NCBI RefSeq assembly: GCF_028765165.1
Contig: NZ_JARADB010000012.1
Span: 17,093 to 81,092 of the forward strand
Reading direction: 5' to 3'
Origin: Paenibacillus sp. MAHUQ-63
GTDB lineage: Bacteria > Bacillota > Bacilli > Paenibacillales > NBRC-103111
Length of the DNA stretch: 64,000 nt
The position numbers were made by a program, and so were the translations under genes. Shown in pieces: positions 52,748 to 62,037 of this stretch. Under the pieces are notes generated by a model that did not search any database, had not been told where the DNA came from, and saw only the letters and a program-made list of their open reading frames with translations. Position 1 is the first letter of the stretch, and every line of letters starts with the position of its first letter.

Positions 52748-54463
52748 CTATAACATTCCGATATCTGAAGGAAGCCGCAGCAACACGCCAAACACTCCTG
52801 CCATTTCCTCTTTCAAAAACGGTTCTACTGCTAGATCCAATACCGAGAGTCGGTTATGGTTCCGTTCCAAGACCTGTAAGGCTGTCTGCAGAACATCCGA
52901 TTCTAACGTCACTTCACATGAAGGGATCTTACAAATTAGCGGCAACTGTTCAGCTAGATGCACGTTCGATACCTCCAACACTCTCGTTGTGAGGCCAGCC
53001 GGTTGGTTTTGTGCATCCAACAAAGCCTGCTGCAAAGCATCCCGGAACGCGAGTGTCACATTTAAGCCTACACCGCCATACCAACGATCACATGTACCAA
53101 CCCACATCACAGGGAATCCGGATACTTCCTCTCCTAAACCAATCATTGGTGCTCCCTTCATCGTTGTCAGAGCCTGCAAATAAAACTGGCAGTGTTTATC
53201 TTCTATTGTAGACAACTGTACTCGAAAGACAGAAGGCAACTGACTTGCAACTCGCTTGCCCAGTACCTCGGCCAAAGTCCGTTGTAATCCTCGTCCGATG
53301 CCTTCCGCAACCGTTTCTCCCGCACCAACGCCGATAAATTCATGTTGTTGGTCTATCTTGTTGCCCTCAGATTCATGATCGGATGGAAGCGTAGAAACGA
53401 GCAGGCAGGCCATTCGCGAAACATACGCTTCAATCCCGACCAGTCCGGCTTCCCGCCTCGCTCCTTCATGTGTCAAATCTGTACAAACAATGTCCGGCAG
53501 AAGCCCAGCCGGCCCTTCCGATAGCGGATCAACTGCCTGAACGCGACACTGAGAGAGCGGTAGCTGCTTTAAGTCTCCTTCCTCCCAAATATGGAAAATC
53601 CCTGATTCAGTTGATGTCAACCGGCCGAAGTAAGGAAGCAATCCGTTCTCACTTTTGCTTGATCTCCGTTCGAGCTGTGAATCAATATCGTGAATCCATT
53701 CAGCTGCGGTACGTCTGGTCACAAGCGGATGGGGCATGAACGAATGCCATTTTCCTTCCAACGTCTCCAGATTAAGTAGGAAGATTCGATTCCTTTGTTC
53801 CGCATCGCCCACTCCCGTAATGTTTTTTAATAATTCAAACACGATCACATTCGCTAACATCGCTCCCGTTGTGGAAGAAAAGGTGTGCAGCTGAGGGTCT
53901 TTATAAATTGCAGATTCGTGAAGGCTGCGAAAAGCTGACTCCCAGCAACCCTCAAAGTCCGGATGCACTAGCGGACCAGCCAGACCCACCTGTTGCAGAC
54001 ATACTGCGGGAAGAAACAACTTCCTCTCCTCTCTACAAATCGTGTGAAAAACTCGCAGTTCCTTGATATTACCCTCCTGTGATACAAACAAAATTGAATC
54101 AAACGAGCTCACGGCTTCCCGCCAACTACTAACCCCTTCCTTCTGCAGCTTAACTTCCTCTATTGTCACCTCGGGGTCTTTTTTACGAGCATGTGCCGCC
54201 AATTCTAGCATCCGTTGCCGGTCAGTCGGACCTGAGCCAGAAACTAGCACGTGAATCTTGGGCATTCCGGATACAAGCAGCGCAGAAATGACCGAGATCA
54301 AAAATGGACCAGAGCCGACCGTCAATACTTTGGCCTGACGATAGGACTGAAACCGGTAAGCACCCAAATTACCAAAATTGTCCAAAAATTCAATTTGAGA
54401 AGCATACTCTTTGAGAATCTCTGCTGGCAGTTGATGTGTATTGTAATGGTTCAAATTTTTCAT
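52748..54463 (-). CDS. ThiF-like thiazole-containing peptide maturation protein
   Basis: A 571-residue protein of the type found with heterocycloanthracin-like clusters in Bacillales (putative thiazole-containing bacteriocin maturation protein). Residues 40-75 carry an E1/ThiF-like Rossmann loop (VLTVGSGPFLISVISALLVSG). The rest has PLVHPDFEGCWESAFRSLH, STTGAMLANVIVFELLKNITG and LNLETLEGKWHSFMPHPLVT, features shared with precursor-binding partner proteins. GGAGGGGGAATGAA supports ATG 54463. It is transcribed away from the YcaO gene. It probably presents a precursor peptide for azoline formation. Confidence 0.85.
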   Translation of the reverse strand: MKNLNHYNTHQLPAEILKEYASQIEFLDNFGNLGAYRFQSYRQAKVLTVGSGPFLISVISALLVSGMPKIHVLVSGSGPTDRQRMLELAAHARKKDPEVTIEEVKLQKEGVSSWREAVSSFDSILFVSQEGNIKELRVFHTICREERKLFLPAVCLQQVGLAGPLVHPDFEGCWESAFRSLHESAIYKDPQLHTFSSTTGAMLANVIVFELLKNITGVGDAEQRNRIFLLNLETLEGKWHSFMPHPLVTRRTAAEWIHDIDSQLERRSSKSENGLLPYFGRLTSTESGIFHIWEEGDLKQLPLSQCRVQAVDPLSEGPAGLLPDIVCTDLTHEGARREAGLVGIEAYVSRMACLLVSTLPSDHESEGNKIDQQHEFIGVGAGETVAEGIGRGLQRTLAEVLGKRVASQLPSVFRVQLSTIEDKHCQFYLQALTTMKGAPMIGLGEEVSGFPVMWVGTCDRWYGGVGLNVTLAFRDALQQALLDAQNQPAGLTTRVLEVSNVHLAEQLPLICKIPSCEVTLESDVLQTALQVLERNHNRLSVLDLAVEPFLKEEMAGVFGVLLRLPSDIGML

Positions 54464-54598
54464 TTCATTCCCCCTCCGTAACACCCGAACTGTCCCAACT
54501 CTTCACAAGTAATTTTATGTACAGCTATTTGTCCCTCATGTCTTATACATAAGGAAAAACCCCACTCGAGGAACCCCATCCTTAAATAAAAGTTCAAT

Positions 54599-54644
54599 AA
54601 AAAGGGGCTGCGCCGAATGAATCAATCGGTACAGCCGCCTTTTT
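54599..54644. terminator. Terminator-like hairpin in the divergent intergenic region
   Basis: The arms AAAAAGGGGCTG and CAGCCGCCTTTTT pair with one bulge. It lies upstream of both divergent genes and could be a leader attenuator of the YcaO gene or a relic. Confidence 0.5.
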
Positions 54645-54882
54645 GATGATCAATATGTTAAGTAGACTTTATGGTTATTATTTAAAAATTTTAAGCCCTT
54701 GTCCTATACGTGCATATACGCGTCATCACTAAGATATAATGAAATCATCTTATTGGGAAGAAACCATAATTGCAATAATAAGAGCTGCCGACCGGCAGTT
54801 CCTTCTTTTCAGCCTCGAGGAGATTAGTAGACAAACCTGCAGAAACGAGCGGTGCGTATTGCAGCGAGATGAGGTGAACTGC

Positions 54883-56781
54883 GTGAATGCTATCATATCA
54901 GTTGTCGGAGAAGGTTTATTAGCCGACTACGTATGCAGAGAGCTATTGGATCGTTATGAAGTCGTTCGACAGACAGATTTCACTTCAGACATACCGAAAG
55001 CGGCGAAATTGGTTATAGTGCTGCACGACGATTGGCCTTCCTCCGGATACTTCGAGGTTGAAGAGGCTCTACAGCAGGCCGGCATCCCGTGGTTGCGGGG
55101 CTTTATTTCAATGGATGAGGCCATAATCGGGCCTCTGGTTCGTCCGGGAACGCCGGGATGCTCCCAGTGTGCGGATAACCGGCGTTTCACGGCGTCGCCT
55201 GGAGACATACAACACGTAAGATCTTCGCCTTCAGGACTTTGGCATGCAACTCACATGTTGATTGCCGAGACGCAACGAGTGTTGCAGGGCAGCCGAGCCT
55301 ATACGGAGGAGCATATGTATATCGTTAACCTGAAAAATCTGAATAGCTCGCTCCATTTCATTCTGCCTGACCCACTCTGCCAGGTGTGTGCCCGTATGCC
55401 AGACGATTCATCGGCGGCGTCCAACATATCGCTCAAGCCGAGACCGAAGATAAGCGCCGACAGTTACCGCTGCCGTCCTATAGACGACATGAAACAACAT
55501 TTGGACAAAGACTATATGGATTCACGGACCGGGGTTTTTAATGCCAAGATGCTTGACCTCGTGTCGCCGTTTGCCGGGGTGGGGGTCAACCTGCCATCGT
55601 TTCTGATCGGAGATGAGGTAACGGGAGGCCATAGCTTTTCTTATGCGGAAAGCGAATTGACCGCGATCTTGGAAGGATTGGAGCGACTCTGCGGTATAAG
55701 CCCCCGCGGCAAACGGACCGTAATATATGACAGTTTCAACCGTATTGCGAATCAAGCGCTCGACCCCTCCAAGGTTGGGTTATATTCAAAGAAACAGTAC
55801 GCGCAGCCTGATTTCCCGTACGAACCGTTTGATCCAGACCTCCCGATCGATTGGATCTGGGGCTATTCGCTAGTACGGGAGTGTCCGATCCTTGTTCCGG
55901 AGAGTCTCGCTTATTACAGTTCGGGATTCGGTGGCGGCTTTGTTCAGGAAGGCTCCAACGGGTGTGCGTTAGGCGGAAGCTTGGAGGAAGCCATCTTGTA
56001 CGGGATTTTAGAAGTGGCGGAGCGTGACTCGTTCCTGATGACTTGGTACGCGCAGTTGCCTATTCCGCGTCTGGACCCCTATTCCGCTAACGATCAGGAA
56101 TTGCGGCTCATGATCGAAAGGCTGCGCGCAGTTGCCGGATACGATGTACATTTGTTTAACATGACGATGGAGAATGGGATTCCGAGCATTTGGGCGCTCG
56201 CGAAAAGCGTCAGCCCCGGGAAGATGAATCTTATCTGTGCGGCGGGAGCTCATTTGGATCCGGTACGGGCTGCGAAAAGCGCTATTCACGAATTGGCCGG
56301 CAGGTTGATCTTCTTGCAAGAAAAATTTGAGGCGGGCCAGGAACATTTTAAGCAAATGCTCGACGATCCGTTTCTCGTATTGCAAATGGAGGATCATGCC
56401 ATGCTTTACGGTTTTCCGGAAGCAGAAGAACGGCTACATTTTTTGCTGGACGGACAACGTCCGCTCAGAACGTTTGACGAGGAGTTCAAGCGTAAGGCAA
56501 GTCATGCAAATCTGACCGATGATCTGAATGATACGATCGAGGTGTTTCGCCGCTTAAATCTCGATGTGATCGCGGTGAATCAGTCGTCGCTGGAAACGCT
56601 GCGAAACGGGCTGCATTGTGTAAAAGTTCTCATTCCAGGAATGCTTCCGATGACGTTCGGACATCACTTGCAACGCTTGACAGGGCTGAAGAGAGTACTT
56701 CGGGTGCCGGCAGAGCTTGATTATGCGAAAGTGCCGCTGACGGCCGGGCAACTCAATCCGCATCCGCATCCATTTCTATAA
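54883..56781 (+). CDS. TOMM docking-cyclodehydratase fusion (leader-binding domain plus YcaO)
   Basis: A 632-residue protein. The N-terminal part is an E1-like docking domain (AIISVVGEGLLADYVCREL) with two Cys pairs, CSQC (93/96) and CQVC (166/169), that bind zinc. From about residue 230 follows a YcaO domain (GHSFSYAESELTAILEGLERLCG, EEAILYGILEVAERDSFLMTWY). The C-terminus PHPHPFL is the proline-rich tail of azoline-forming YcaO enzymes. It uses ATP to cyclodehydrate Cys/Ser/Thr in a precursor peptide. GTG 54883 is preferred (GAGGTG 6 bases upstream); an ATG frame from 54739 adds 48 unlikely residues. A dehydrogenase gene was not seen. Confidence 0.9.
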   Translation: MNAIISVVGEGLLADYVCRELLDRYEVVRQTDFTSDIPKAAKLVIVLHDDWPSSGYFEVEEALQQAGIPWLRGFISMDEAIIGPLVRPGTPGCSQCADNRRFTASPGDIQHVRSSPSGLWHATHMLIAETQRVLQGSRAYTEEHMYIVNLKNLNSSLHFILPDPLCQVCARMPDDSSAASNISLKPRPKISADSYRCRPIDDMKQHLDKDYMDSRTGVFNAKMLDLVSPFAGVGVNLPSFLIGDEVTGGHSFSYAESELTAILEGLERLCGISPRGKRTVIYDSFNRIANQALDPSKVGLYSKKQYAQPDFPYEPFDPDLPIDWIWGYSLVRECPILVPESLAYYSSGFGGGFVQEGSNGCALGGSLEEAILYGILEVAERDSFLMTWYAQLPIPRLDPYSANDQELRLMIERLRAVAGYDVHLFNMTMENGIPSIWALAKSVSPGKMNLICAAGAHLDPVRAAKSAIHELAGRLIFLQEKFEAGQEHFKQMLDDPFLVLQMEDHAMLYGFPEAEERLHFLLDGQRPLRTFDEEFKRKASHANLTDDLNDTIEVFRRLNLDVIAVNQSSLETLRNGLHCVKVLIPGMLPMTFGHHLQRLTGLKRVLRVPAELDYAKVPLTAGQLNPHPHPFL

Positions 56782-56840
56782 GACGCGAAGGGTCCAGCCA
56801 ACAAAACGCGGATTTCGCACGCTAAGCCATTTTTTACACC

Positions 56841-56880
56841 AATAAACCGGATTCCTGTTTGCTTAGGAATCCGGTTTATT
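56841..56880 (+). terminator. Strong terminator after the YcaO gene
   Basis: A perfect 15-bp stem AATAAACCGGATTCC/GGAATCCGGTTTATT with a 10-base loop. It is nearly symmetric and may work in both directions. Confidence 0.85.
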
Positions 56881-57136
56881 GGTTTCAATGTCGTTATTCG
56901 TTTAGTTCAAGGATATTATTTAGATGGCTTTACGGCCGCAATCCCCATTCCCATCCTACCGCGGGATGACAGGAAATGAGGCTGCTCCTATTCCACGATA
57001 ACAAGAGAAATACGATCGTGTAATAAACTTCTCTCTGCTTAGACCCCTTCCCATTTACGATTGCAGATGTTTCACTTTTGTACTTCTCCAACTTGCAGTC
57101 TTGTAAACTTAATCCAGCCAATTCTTTTTTCTTTTT
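56881..57136. other. Intergenic stretch, nothing recognised
   Basis: The region between the YcaO terminator and the end of the ger operon has no convincing gene. The T-run just before 57137 may be part of a weak minus-strand terminator. Confidence 0.4.
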
Positions 57137-57352
57137 TTAATGCTCTACCAACGGCTTAAACGGTTTAAAGATGGCTTGAAGAAGTGTAGGAGGGCCTGGC
57201 GTATGGGGCAAATCCAGCATGGATAACAGCCAGACGGCCAGGAGCAGCGCTACGAATACCGCTCTGTCCCATAACGGCTTTTGTTTCAGCTTCGACCATT
57301 CTACCCACACAATCAGTAGCGTGGCAATCGTAAAGACCCAGAACACACTCAT
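57137..57352 (-). CDS. Small two-helix membrane protein of the ger operon (D-subunit-like)
   Basis: A 71-residue protein with two hydrophobic helices (MSVFWVFTIATLLIVWVEW and FVALLLAVWLLSMLDL) and a short basic tail. It begins 2 bases after the gerAC stop, so it is translationally coupled to the receptor genes. Its size, two-helix topology and place match the small D subunits found with some GerA-type receptors (GerKD-like). ATG 57352 is preferred; a GTG at 57358 lies very close to the AAGGA site. Assignment is by position and topology. Confidence 0.7.
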   Translation of the reverse strand: MSVFWVFTIATLLIVWVEWSKLKQKPLWDRAVFVALLLAVWLLSMLDLPHTPGPPTLLQAIFKPFKPLVEH

Positions 57353-57354
57353 TC

Positions 57355-58548
57355 TCACTTTTCCTTCGCCTCCTCTTTAGGTATGCCACCCTGCGTGTTG
57401 ATCAGTCCGGGTCTGATGATATGCGCTTCCACTTCAATCTTCGTTTGAACCTGGGGGAACAGCTCATCCCAACGATCTTTCGCCTTACTCCACTCTTTGG
57501 GGTATTTTCGGTGAAATTCCTTGGCAAAATCAAGAATGTCCACCTTTAACCGCTGCTGCAACTCGTAGATCGAATATTCTATTCGTTCTCTCACGTCATC
57601 CCCGAAAGCCTTGTCCAAAATGGTCATAAAGTCCGGATTCATAGGATCAAGCGAGGTGCCGTTCTGAACCATATCGCCTTCCGTCTTGATTTTGATAACC
57701 ATCGTCCATTGATCGCCTATAATTTGCGGAATAAGCTTAATATTCGCCTTCACCGGATTTAAGGAAACGAGTCCCTCCGCTTCTTTCGTCTTATAGGTTA
57801 CGGTGTATTCTTTGATTTCATTTTTGACCCACAGGACGCCGCGCGTTGCTTTTTCCGAAAGTTCCCCGACCATCTTGTCATTCTTGAAAACGGCGGTACC
57901 GAAAATATACGGAATCGTCTGAAACGGTTCCGCTGATTTCAATGTAGGAAGAATAGAAACGAGCGGAAGCGCAGCCCCTTGAGAATCTGCTTTCAACATC
58001 ATGCTCAGCTGCTCCATCGTCACCTTGATTCCAATCTGGAGATCGGACAGCTCCCGCAGCACTTCGGCCGAGGACCGTTCGATGAAAGGGAACAACTCAA
58101 GCGCTTCCGATGCCTTTCCTTTACTGACGTACATATTGGCTCTCTCTCTCGGCTGGGGATGGCGCGTCAAAAAATCAAAGTGCTGCCGGATCCCCTCTTT
58201 TGCTACCGCATCACTGAAGATGAACACTTTGCATTGTCCCCAAAACAGTTTGCGGGGCATTTTCCGCTGTAGCTTAGACAATGCGTCGGCGACATCATAT
58301 CCTTGCTCCGATCGTACGGTTGTTCGTTTTTGCGCTCCGCCGCTACCCCCTCCACCTCCCATCGCTCCCCCTGCGGAGAGATTTTGCGGCATGATAAATT
58401 GAATGGTGGTTTTGATTTGATTGTTGTCCCCTTTGTCGAAGGCAAGCGCGGTAATAAGAGCCATATCGTTAAGCTCCGTACGGTCCCAGCAGCCGCCGGA
58501 CAAGGTGAGGAGGGGGATCAGGATCAATAATGCGAGCCATCTCTTCAT
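57355..58548 (-). CDS. gerAC: Spore germination lipoprotein, Ger(x)C family
   Basis: A 397-residue lipoprotein. The signal ends in LSGGC with Cys20, followed by the family hallmark CWDRTELNDMALITALAFDKG. The C-terminal half has KTIEVE-type strands and the long helix EFHRKYPKEWSKAKDRWDELFP typical of GerAC. It anchors to the inner spore membrane as the C subunit of a germinant receptor. The true start is ATG 58548, whose ATGA overlaps the gerAB stop; the frame extends upstream without support. The germinant is unknown. Confidence 0.93.
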   Translation of the reverse strand: MKRWLALLILIPLLTLSGGCWDRTELNDMALITALAFDKGDNNQIKTTIQFIMPQNLSAGGAMGGGGGSGGAQKRTTVRSEQGYDVADALSKLQRKMPRKLFWGQCKVFIFSDAVAKEGIRQHFDFLTRHPQPRERANMYVSKGKASEALELFPFIERSSAEVLRELSDLQIGIKVTMEQLSMMLKADSQGAALPLVSILPTLKSAEPFQTIPYIFGTAVFKNDKMVGELSEKATRGVLWVKNEIKEYTVTYKTKEAEGLVSLNPVKANIKLIPQIIGDQWTMVIKIKTEGDMVQNGTSLDPMNPDFMTILDKAFGDDVRERIEYSIYELQQRLKVDILDFAKEFHRKYPKEWSKAKDRWDELFPQVQTKIEVEAHIIRPGLINTQGGIPKEEAKEK

Positions 58549-59636
58549 CGGGACGACTCTCCTTGGACTGAGGATTTTCTTTTGCGTATTAGGGCGCCGA
58601 CAAGCAAAAGAAGCGGAATCAGCAACAGGACGGTCGGGATTTCGAACGGAACTACCGTTCTTAAAAATAATCCTAAACGGGGAAAATTGGGCAAATCCCA
58701 TAAGCTGAACACGACAATAAGAAGCCCGATCGGAAAGACCGCGGGACGATAGTCCGACAGGTTCATCATTTGCCCGAACGAAATCGACGTAGCATAGTAA
58801 AATACCCCGATTTTAATATAGTTTCCGACGACCCACATCGCCAGAAGCAGCGATTCCAAATTGGCCACGCTGATGTACCGGAAAGCGACCAGTACCGGGT
58901 ACATTTTGACCCCTGTATCCGGACCAAGCAAAAATAATAAAAAAAGGTTGATATATATCATACTGGCCACGATCGCGATCAAAGCTAGCACGGCGGCTTT
59001 CCTTCCTTTCTGCGGGTCTACCAAGCTGGGAAGGAAAAAGGACATCAGCATGCATTCGCTGAACCATGCCTGCGGCATGGCGGCTCCTTTGATTGAAGGA
59101 ATAACCCCATGTTCCAGAACGGGAAATATATTTTTCACATCCAGATCGGGGATGAGAAGCAGCAGAATGAAGAATGGCAGTATAAAGATCGGTGTGAAAA
59201 TGACGGCGTTCCTTGCCAGCATCTCCACCCCGCCGCGGACAGCTATGCCCGCAAGCAGGAGGATCGTGGAAATGATGAGCAGGATGGGAGTCGTGAACAG
59301 AAAATTGCCCGAAACAAAATCCGCATATTCTCGCGTGATGACCCCCGTAATCTGCGCAAGAAAGCAAAAGTAAACGACACCGACGATTTTCCCCGGTATT
59401 TTTCCGAGTATCTGTCCACTGTATTGGATGACGGTCTGCTTTGGATAAAGCTCGTGTAACCGGGTCGCCAAATAGATGGTTAATAAGCCGACTAAGGTTG
59501 CAAGAAGAGGGGGCAGCCAAAGATCGTTTTTTGCATACTGGGCCGAAATGCTCGGCAGCGTAATCAAGCCTGTGGCTAACACCGTAGGATAAAGCATAAG
59601 CCCCATTTGCAAGGCCGATATTCGTCCTTTGTCCAA
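58545..59636 (-). CDS. gerAB: Spore germination protein GerAB (APC-type transporter fold)
   Basis: A 363-residue protein with about ten membrane helices, of the amino-acid permease-like GerAB/Spore_permease family. It opens MDKGRISALQMGLMLYPTVLATGLITLPSI, as family members do. TTG 59636 is used because AAGGTGG is 8 bases upstream; a GTG at 59648 would overlap that site. It lies 18 bases after gerAA and overlaps gerAC by 4 bases. The B subunit binds the germinant in characterised receptors. Confidence 0.92.
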   Translation of the reverse strand: MDKGRISALQMGLMLYPTVLATGLITLPSISAQYAKNDLWLPPLLATLVGLLTIYLATRLHELYPKQTVIQYSGQILGKIPGKIVGVVYFCFLAQITGVITREYADFVSGNFLFTTPILLIISTILLLAGIAVRGGVEMLARNAVIFTPIFILPFFILLLLIPDLDVKNIFPVLEHGVIPSIKGAAMPQAWFSECMLMSFFLPSLVDPQKGRKAAVLALIAIVASMIYINLFLLFLLGPDTGVKMYPVLVAFRYISVANLESLLLAMWVVGNYIKIGVFYYATSISFGQMMNLSDYRPAVFPIGLLIVVFSLWDLPNFPRLGLFLRTVVPFEIPTVLLLIPLLLLVGALIRKRKSSVQGESSR

Positions 59637-59654
59637 CCTATTCACCACCTTGGA

Positions 59655-61241
59655 TTATGCCTTGTCTACTCGTTCAGGTCCCGGCTTTTGGCCGGATGCT
59701 TGACGGTAACGGTCGTATTCTCCTGTCAGGTGCGGACGCGTATCCATCATCCACCATGGAGATCTGAACAAAATGTCTTTGAGCTCCCTCTTTTGTGGAA
59801 CTGCGATAGACAGAAAAGGTACGCCGAAAGAACGCAAGCTGCACATATGGAGGACAAGGGCGATGATCCCGAGCATGATGCCGAGCAGTCCCAATGTCCC
59901 TGCAAGCAATATCATCGGAAATCGCAGCATCCGAATGGCAATCCCCGCGACATAGCGCGGAATCATAAAGGAGGCAATGCCGGTAATGGCCACGACTATG
60001 ACCATCGGCGCCGAGACCAGACCGGCTTGAACCGCCGCTTGACCGATGACGAGCGCCCCGACAATGCTGACGGCGGCGCCGACCTGCTTAGGCAGCCGTA
60101 CTCCCGCTTCTCGCAGCGCTTCAAAGGTGACTTCCATAATCAACACCTCGAACAATGCCGGAAAGGGCACCGCTTCCCGCGAAATGGCCATACTGATGAG
60201 CAGCGAGCCCGGCACCATCTCTTGATGAAAAGTCAAAATCGCTACGTATAACGATGGAAGCAAAAGGGAAATCAAGGCGAATCCATAACGCAGCCAGCGT
60301 ATAACGGAACTGACCCAGAAGCGTTGGTAATAATCTTCCGCAGACTGCAATAAAGAGAAAAAAGTTATGGGGGCGACCAACGCAAACGGCGTTCCTTCCA
60401 CCAAAATCGCCACCCGCCCTTCCAACAAACTGCTGCAGGTCACATCAGGGCGTTCCGTGCTAAGCAGCTGTGGGAACGGAGAGTAAGGCTGGTCCTCGAT
60501 CATTTCTTCGATATAACCGCTTTCCAGAATACCGTCAATTCGAATGCGGCGCAGACGGTTTTTGACTTCCTCCACTAACGCCGTGTCCGCGAGCCCTTCG
60601 ATATAGGCAATGACGACATTTGTTTGGGTGTAATCGCCTATTTTCATCGGTTCCATTTTGAGCAGAGGGCTCTTGATGATGCGGCGTATTTGGGAGGTGT
60701 TGGTCCGCAGCGTTTCGGTAAAGCCTTCCCGCGGCCCCCTGATTCCGGTTTCGGCCGCAGGCTCTTCGATGGAGCGTTTCTCCCATTTGGCGAGTCCTAA
60801 AGCAAGTCCGATCGTCTCATTGTCGCATAGCAGGACGGGATTGCCGCTTGAAAGATAGTTAACGCACTCGGCAAATGAAGTGAATTGCGACACTTGCGCT
60901 ACGTTGATTTTCCGTTCGACGAGCTGTCCTAGCTGGGTAAATGGTTCGGTATCCTCCCGCATCAAGGGGGCGATGACATAATCCTCGATTCGGTCGCAGT
61001 CGGACAAGCCTTCGATATAGATCAGAATGGCATTCCTTTGTCCTCCAATGAGCAAGGAACGGTAAACAACGTCCGAGCAATGGGCATAAATCGTATGAAG
61101 CAGCTCCACGTTTTGCTGCAAGTCCTTATAAAGTTCAGGCTGCTGAAGGATGTCGGCACGCTGCTCCTGCTGCTGCTGTTGCGGCTGCGAATGATCGTTT
61201 AATTGTTTTGTGATGAGCAGCCTTAACAGGCTCTTAATCAA
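59655..61241 (-). CDS. gerAA: Spore germination protein GerAA
   Basis: A 528-residue protein. The cytoplasmic N-terminal half includes a Gln-rich stretch at residues 19-27, then LLIGGQRNAILIYIEGLSDCDRI and VVIAYIEGLAD. The C-terminal half has about five membrane helices, including FPALFEVLIMEVTFEALREAGVRLPK, a GerAA signature. A oligomers form the ion channel of germinant receptors. The start is TTG with GGGGGAG 6 bases upstream. It is the first gene of a minus-strand gerAA-AB-AC-D operon, presumably expressed in the forespore. Confidence 0.93.
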   Translation of the reverse strand: MIKSLLRLLITKQLNDHSQPQQQQQEQRADILQQPELYKDLQQNVELLHTIYAHCSDVVYRSLLIGGQRNAILIYIEGLSDCDRIEDYVIAPLMREDTEPFTQLGQLVERKINVAQVSQFTSFAECVNYLSSGNPVLLCDNETIGLALGLAKWEKRSIEEPAAETGIRGPREGFTETLRTNTSQIRRIIKSPLLKMEPMKIGDYTQTNVVIAYIEGLADTALVEEVKNRLRRIRIDGILESGYIEEMIEDQPYSPFPQLLSTERPDVTCSSLLEGRVAILVEGTPFALVAPITFFSLLQSAEDYYQRFWVSSVIRWLRYGFALISLLLPSLYVAILTFHQEMVPGSLLISMAISREAVPFPALFEVLIMEVTFEALREAGVRLPKQVGAAVSIVGALVIGQAAVQAGLVSAPMVIVVAITGIASFMIPRYVAGIAIRMLRFPMILLAGTLGLLGIMLGIIALVLHMCSLRSFGVPFLSIAVPQKRELKDILFRSPWWMMDTRPHLTGEYDRYRQASGQKPGPERVDKA

Positions 61242-61317
61242 GCGGCGCTCCCCCAGAAGATGAATTTTTTCAAAAAAGGTTGATCTTTAACGTAGGTTAT
61301 CCAAGGTTTCCCTTTTT

Positions 61318-61458
61318 ATGCAAATTAATGAGGATGTCATTCAAGGCGCGCAGGAAATTACGGAAGCGGCGGTTAGCATGAAAGAGGTTGCGGTTCAAGT
61401 CGGCCAGTACGAAGGTACGATTCAACTTAAGCTGACGACAATGCAGCGCGTTCGCTAA
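61318..61458 (+). pseudogene. Chemoreceptor (MCP) C-terminal fragment
   Basis: Forty-six codons include INEDVIQGAQEITEAAVSMK and EVAVQVGQYE, the heptad-type coiled coil of a methyl-accepting chemotaxis protein tail. There is no receptor domain, signalling hairpin or ribosome site, and a stop lies just upstream. It is a relic. Confidence 0.6.
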
Positions 61459-61466
61459 ACATCTAA

Positions 61467-61634
61467 TTAAGCATCTGTTACCCCTAAGACGTTGCTGACA
61501 CTCTCGCTAAACGGAAGAGCATCCTTACCAAGCCGTACTAATAAATTGGCCTGCTGTGCTGTATCCGCTTCCGTTAAGAGCTGCCACGGGTCCCCTATTT
61601 TGCTGCTTAGACGGATTTTACGCTCCTTGTTCAT
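61467..61634 (-). CDS. Possible small protein, 55 residues
   Basis: A minus-strand frame MNKERKIRLSSKIGDPWQLL, then TEADTAQQANLLVRLGKDAL and PFSESVSNVLGVTDA reads like a genuine soluble protein, but no clear ribosome site precedes its ATG and I do not recognise the family. It could be intact or a fragment. Confidence 0.35.
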   Translation of the reverse strand: MNKERKIRLSSKIGDPWQLLTEADTAQQANLLVRLGKDALPFSESVSNVLGVTDA

Positions 61635-61743
61635 CCGGTTTTATTCGTCAGTGCGTACACCCATCTACGGAAACCCGCCTGATCAGCAGCTACGAAGCTG
61701 GTTTTAGCGCGTTTCTCCAGATCGATGTGTCCTATCTACGAAC

Positions 61744-61784
61744 ACAAAAAGGAGCTGCTTCATGCTTAATGCAGCTCCTTTTGT
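61744..61784. terminator. Bidirectional terminator-like hairpin
   Basis: The arms CAAAAAGGAGCTGC and GCAGCTCCTTTTG form a stem of about 13 bp with a 12-base loop, with T or A runs inside the arms. No intact gene directly abuts it. Confidence 0.7.
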
Positions 61785-62037
61785 GCAGGATGCGGTATTC
61801 AATACGTACCCCGTTGATATAGTCCGTTAAATATTCGAACTGCCGCTAAAGGGGAGCTCCCTCTCCATGTTCAATTGCGCGGCATTTTGCTTAGGGGCCA
61901 TATCGGTCAGTCTTTTTATCCATTACCCAATGTTCATTTAATCTGGTAAAGGGCACACGCCCAAATCGATAAAGTCAAGCTTCCGACTATCACTATTCAA
62001 CATAGGTTGTTGTATCAAAATTTGGAGGAGATACCCT

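Noticed and set aside
53342..53739. Overlapping + strand frames within the ThiF-like gene
   Set aside because: They are antisense to a well-supported 571-residue protein and lack initiation signals.
58545..58701. N-terminal extension of GerAC beyond the lipoprotein signal
   Set aside because: The extension lies within gerAB coding sequence, has no ribosome site and would bury the signal peptide.
59607..60251. A 214-codon + strand frame antisense to gerAA
   Set aside because: It is rich in Arg/His/Gln as expected for the complement of a membrane-protein gene; gerAA is certain on the other strand.
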